A stretch of 64,000 nucleotides of DNA from contig NZ_MQUC01000003.1 in the NCBI RefSeq assembly GCF_002994045.1, positions 2,456,501-2,520,500 on the forward strand, in the 5' to 3' direction. A program made the position numbers and the translations under genes. This DNA comes from Nonlabens agnitus. Lineage in GTDB: Bacteria > Bacteroidota > Bacteroidia > Flavobacteriales > Flavobacteriaceae. Positions 61,190 through 64,000 of this stretch are shown one piece after another. Position 1 is the first letter of the stretch, and each line of letters opens with the position of its first letter. The notes beneath the pieces are model-generated. The model made no database searches and had not been told where the DNA came from. It was given only the letters and a program-made list of their open reading frames with translations.

Positions 61190-62640
61190 GATCGTTTGAG
61201 TAATGATTTAATAAAGGTCCTTTCACGGCCCAAAATGAAAAAGGAAACAAGTGCAGCCAGTGCGATACCACTAGCGTACATAGGCCATGTGTTGGGTCCA
61301 AAGTAATCTCTAATTCCGTAAAAGAAGAAAGTTGTTGCGCCAATAGAAATTGCGAGATACAAGAGCATGTTCCCAACTTCATAAGGTATGTGATAGTGTT
61401 TTCTTCCCAATAAGTACGACACCACCATCATCAACCCATAAGCGGCACAAGTCGTAAGTGCACTCGCCATGTAACCTATGATGGGTATGAGCCAGATGTT
61501 GAATCCTATGGTAACGGCAGCTCCCAAAACTGAAATCCAAGCGCCATAACTAGTACGATCGGTTACTTTATACCAAACCGAAAGCGTTTGATAAATCCCA
61601 AAAAACAGATAAGCGACCAGAACAATGGGCACAATATCGAGCGCTTCCCAGTATTTTTCATCAATTATTGCAATTTTGATCACATCTATGAAAACGCTAT
61701 AAAAAACCAAGGCGACAGAGCCTAATACCACGAACATTTTGGTAACCATGGCATAGGTTGCGGTGGCGTTTTCGCTTTTGGACTCGCTAAAAAAGAAAGG
61801 CTCAATACCTAATTTAAACGCTGTTGCAAAAAGTGTCATCCCTAATGCAACTCTGTAACAAGCACCATATAATCCTACTTGTGCTGTTGCATTTTCTGTG
61901 AGCAATCGTTCCAATAAAATCTTGTCAAAGGTCTCGTTGATGGCAAAGGCAACTCCAGCAATCAAAATAGGGTAGCCATACGTAAGCATTCTCTTCCATA
62001 GAGCGAAATCAAATTCCCATTTACGAAAATAGACTCCACAAACTACCAGTAGAGTTACAAAACTCGCACTCATCATCGCGATAAAATATAATTCGACCTT
62101 ATCTGCTGGCAGCCATTGATTAAGTGCTGGAACATCTTTTAAATAGACTAAGAAAAGAACGGTCATGGAAAAAGATATGACCACATTGATCATTTTTATG
62201 ACTGCATATTTCACTGCTTTACCGCGTGCTCTTAAGTAAGCAAAAGGGATTACCATGAGCGTGTCAAAAGCAAGAATGCCTGTTACCCATTTCCAATAAT
62301 TAGCCGATTTGCCTGACCATGAAGCAACTTGATCCAACAGAAGAAAAGCAAGTGCAACAAAAACAATGGTAGTTGCCAATAATGATAAAAGTGATGTGCT
62401 TAATAGCTTGTTGTCGTTTCCGCTTTCGCGAAAGCGAAAAAATGATGTCTCCATACCATAAGTCAACACCACATTAGCTAAAATGATCCAAGAAAAGATA
62501 ATGGTGACGTTACCGAAATCTGCTCTTGTGTCCAAATAAGTAGTGAGAACCCAAGTCAATAAAAAAGTCAACAGTCTAGGCAAAACGGTCGCCAGACCAT
62601 ACACAAAGGTGTGTTTAAAAAGACGGTTGATGGAACTCAA
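61186..62640 (-). CDS. polysaccharide flippase family protein (Wzx/MATE-like)
   Basis: 484 residues, about 12-14 membrane segments, with the oligosaccharide-flippase start ([20 protein letters not shown], then [14 protein letters not shown]). Such proteins flip lipid-linked glycans across the inner membrane for O-antigen, capsule or peptidoglycan. Start is TTG at 62640 (TTGAGT, Met-Ser). An exact palindrome copy encodes RFRES in the loop near residues 70-74 ([10 protein letters not shown]), a position where a charged loop is tolerated. Its association with dut is positional. Confidence 0.87.
   Translation of the reverse strand: MSSINRLFKHTFVYGLATVLPRLLTFLLTWVLTTYLDTRADFGNVTIIFSWIILANVVLTYGMETSFFRFRESGNDNKLLSTSLLSLLATTIVFVALAFLLLDQVASWSGKSANYWKWVTGILAFDTLMVIPFAYLRARGKAVKYAVIKMINVVISFSMTVLFLVYLKDVPALNQWLPADKVELYFIAMMSASFVTLLVVCGVYFRKWEFDFALWKRMLTYGYPILIAGVAFAINETFDKILLERLLTENATAQVGLYGACYRVALGMTLFATAFKLGIEPFFFSESKSENATATYAMVTKMFVVLGSVALVFYSVFIDVIKIAIIDEKYWEALDIVPIVLVAYLFFGIYQTLSVWYKVTDRTSYGAWISVLGAAVTIGFNIWLIPIIGYMASALTTCAAYGLMMVVSYLLGRKHYHIPYEVGNMLLYLAISIGATTFFFYGIRDYFGPNTWPMYASGIALAALVSFFILGRERTFIKSLLKRS
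62421..62436. repeat. palindrome copy 24, exact, in flippase gene
   Basis: RFRES frame ([10 protein letters not shown]). Confidence 0.95.
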
Positions 62641-62673
62641 AGACAGTTGGTTTTGAGGTTCAAAGGTACAATT

Positions 62674-62707
62674 AAGGCTGCATTTCTAAGTTAAGAATTG
62701 CAGCCTT
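62674..62707 (-). terminator. hairpin after the lipoprotein gene
   Basis: AAGGCTGCA and TGCAGCCTT arms; the inner TTCTAAGTTAAGAA extends the fold. Only a weak T run follows. Confidence 0.65.
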
Positions 62708-62726
62708 GTCTCTGTAGGTTTCTAGT

Positions 62727-63209
62727 TTATTGAGGTCTGGACGGTAAGTCCATAGAAGGTCGCGTCTGTATTCCCGTAATTAAGGTATAGGTGGTTTTAC
62801 CATCACGCGAGAACTTCACTACCGCTTCACTGTCCTCAAGCTCAAAGGGGAATTTTTGATTTGCGGGTGGCTTATTGCCATATTCCTCTTCGTACTCTAG
62901 GTTCATGTTCATGTCTGGCTTGTTGTTAAAGTCGGTTTTGAACCTAGCGATAATGTAGCCGTTGGGATCCTTGATGTCAAAGGTTTGAGTGATCATGCCT
63001 TTAAAATAAACGGCTTCCATTTGCTGCATTACGGTAGTGTCTAATGGTAAAAATAGGTTTATTCCACTACCAGATCCTGGTATGCCGCCAGTCCAGGATT
63101 GCGCATACGGTTGATAGCCTTCTTCAAAACTGCTGAGTGTGTTGTCAATTTTTTGGGAATTGCAAGAACCCATGATAACGATTACCAATAGCAGAGAAAT
63201 GTATTTCAT
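62727..63209 (-). CDS. lipoprotein of unknown function
   Basis: 160 residues with a lipoprotein signal (Cys 16, IMGSCNSQK). The mature part has GGIPGSGSGINLFLPL and ends with FSRDGKTTYTLITGIQT; the mix of beta strands suggests a small beta-sandwich. No known family comes to mind, though flavobacterial genomes have many such short lipoproteins. It lies 57 bases downstream of the YitT-like gene and 86 bases upstream of the flippase. Confidence 0.72.
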   Translation of the reverse strand: MKYISLLLVIVIMGSCNSQKIDNTLSSFEEGYQPYAQSWTGGIPGSGSGINLFLPLDTTVMQQMEAVYFKGMITQTFDIKDPNGYIIARFKTDFNNKPDMNMNLEYEEEYGNKPPANQKFPFELEDSEAVVKFSRDGKTTYTLITGIQTRPSMDLPSRPQ

Positions 63210-63266
63210 AATCCTTTATTTTAAAATGATGTGCATTTATTATGCCTTATTGCTCATAGCTGCTTG

Positions 63267-64000
63267 CTAATGAGAAAGTGGGCGCTTTTTAATCATACCG
63301 CCTTTAATGTCCTTAATGGTGTTCATGACAATAAAAACATTAGGCTCTATCTTTTCAATTTCAGTATTGAGTTTATTGAGTTCCAGGCGTGTGATGACCG
63401 TATATATGATGTCCTTTTCTTCAGCGATGCCGTCTTTTAAGTAGCCGCCTTGGCCCTTATAAATAGTAACGCCACGGCCCAATTTTTCAATGATCATTTC
63501 TTTGACGCGGCTGCTTTGTGAAGCAATGATCGTAACACCTATATATTCTTCGATTCCTTCAATAACAAAGTCCAATGTTTTTGAAGCGACAATGTAAGTG
63601 ATCATAGAGTACAGCGCAATCTCGATAGAAAGTAAGTAAGCCGCTACTGAAAAAATAAAGACGTTAATAACGATAATGATATCGCCTATACTTAGACCTA
63701 TCTTCCTACTCAAGTAAATGGCAAGAATCTCTGTTCCATCAATGACAGCGCCGCCTCTTATGGATAGCCCTATCCCAGCACCCAAGAAAAATCCGCCAAA
63801 AACCGCCACCAGCAAATCATCGTCAGTCACATTAGGAAACGGCACCAGTGCCACGCATAGTGCCAGCCCAATGATCGCCATCATGGTCATCACGGCAAAT
63901 TGTTTACCCATGATCTTATATCCCAAAGCAATGAATGGAAGGTTGACTAAAATGAGGAAAACATATAACGGTATATCTGATAATGCAGCTAGTAAAAGAG
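63267..64000 (-). CDS. YitT family membrane protein with C-terminal DUF2179, cut by window edge
   Basis: The frame is open to base 64000, so the N-terminus lies outside. A start at 63926 is internal: the codons upstream (LLLAALSDIPLYVFLILVNL) form another membrane segment. The visible 244 residues include further membrane segments with SIRGGAVIDGTEILA and a C-terminal soluble DUF2179 domain (GRGVTIYKGQGGYLKDG, then VITRLELNKL), the standard YitT build of about 290 residues. Function is unknown; YitT/DUF2179 proteins are thought to be transporters or nucleotide-responsive. Confidence 0.87.
   Translation of the reverse strand, partial: LLLAALSDIPLYVFLILVNLPFIALGYKIMGKQFAVMTMMAIIGLALCVALVPFPNVTDDDLLVAVFGGFFLGAGIGLSIRGGAVIDGTEILAIYLSRKIGLSIGDIIIVINVFIFSVAAYLLSIEIALYSMITYIVASKTLDFVIEGIEEYIGVTIIASQSSRVKEMIIEKLGRGVTIYKGQGGYLKDGIAEEKDIIYTVITRLELNKLNTEIEKIEPNVFIVMNTIKDIKGGMIKKRPLSH

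Noticed and set aside
63267..63926. Complete YitT gene starting at 63926
   Set aside because: The reading frame continues upstream to the window edge and encodes a further membrane segment, so that start is internal.

Overview
The window is a compact, gene-dense piece of a Flavobacteriaceae (Bacteroidetes) chromosome. The evidence is the gldD-gldE gliding-motility pair next to ssb and mutY, Bacteroidetes-only families (DUF4270, DUF4292, DUF4199, DUF4301, DUF2490), -7 boxes of the form TAnnTTTG, the near absence of Shine-Dalgarno sequences, an atpD-atpC pair with a short epsilon subunit, and several TTG starts. A Nonlabens- or Dokdonia-like marine genus is my best guess. Almost everything is core metabolism and housekeeping. 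I see no prophage, insertion sequence, CRISPR array, tRNA or rRNA.

Layout. 1-4210 (minus): a PPTase, a geranylgeranylglyceryl-phosphate synthase, a thiamine-binding protein, a PnuC-type transporter, a NadR-like kinase and a DUF4301 gene that runs off the left edge. 4325-6755 (plus): ahcY and small genes. 6832-8251 (minus): rplU-rpmA and DUF4199. 8431-12243 (plus): two secreted M16 proteins, the first fused to an OmpA domain. 12343-16800 (minus): EamA transporter, gldD, gldE, ssb, mutY. 16932-19020 (plus): HU, a 30-residue basic protein, rng. 19020-20415: a small islet flanked by a duplicated rng 3' end. 20415-21886 (minus): DUF2490 barrel and periplasmic carbonic anhydrase. 22188-30293: recX, then a long minus-strand biotin operon (bioF, DUF2007, bioD, bioA, KAS, hydrolase, bioB, JmjC cupin). 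30445-34201 (plus): a bacteriophytochrome kinase, two response regulators and heme oxygenase, a self-contained red/far-red light cassette. 34351-40681 (minus): atpC, atpD, glmS, DUF4270, a starch-synthase-like protein. 40787-46083 (plus): panC, panD, a flippase-like membrane protein, radA, a thioredoxin-like lipoprotein, an M23 peptidase. 46190-52522: mostly minus, with xth, asparaginase, fasciclin and a pheS operon; 3-hydroxyanthranilate dioxygenase is on plus. 52704-54502 (plus): HU/SPOR protein and thioesterase. 54754-64000 (minus): EnvC-like, DUF4292, TPR, nucleotidyltransferase, TlpA-like, dut, flippase, a lipoprotein and YitT (cut by the right edge).

The most striking signal is not a gene. 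A 16-bp perfect palindrome, CGCTTTCGCGAAAGCG (often 20 bp, TTCGCTTTCGCGAAAGCGAA), occurs 17 times exactly and 7 more times with one change or an interruption. That is about one copy per 2.7 kb, spread evenly. Seventeen copies are inside genes and are read in all three possible frames, giving AFAKA, RFRES or LSRKR peptides in unrelated conserved proteins (BioA, BioF, MutY, RadA, RecX, GldD, GGGP synthase and others). One intergenic copy is split by a second, CCTGCC-type palindrome. This looks like a genome-wide protein-recognised or self-maintaining DNA word. Its function cannot be read from this window.
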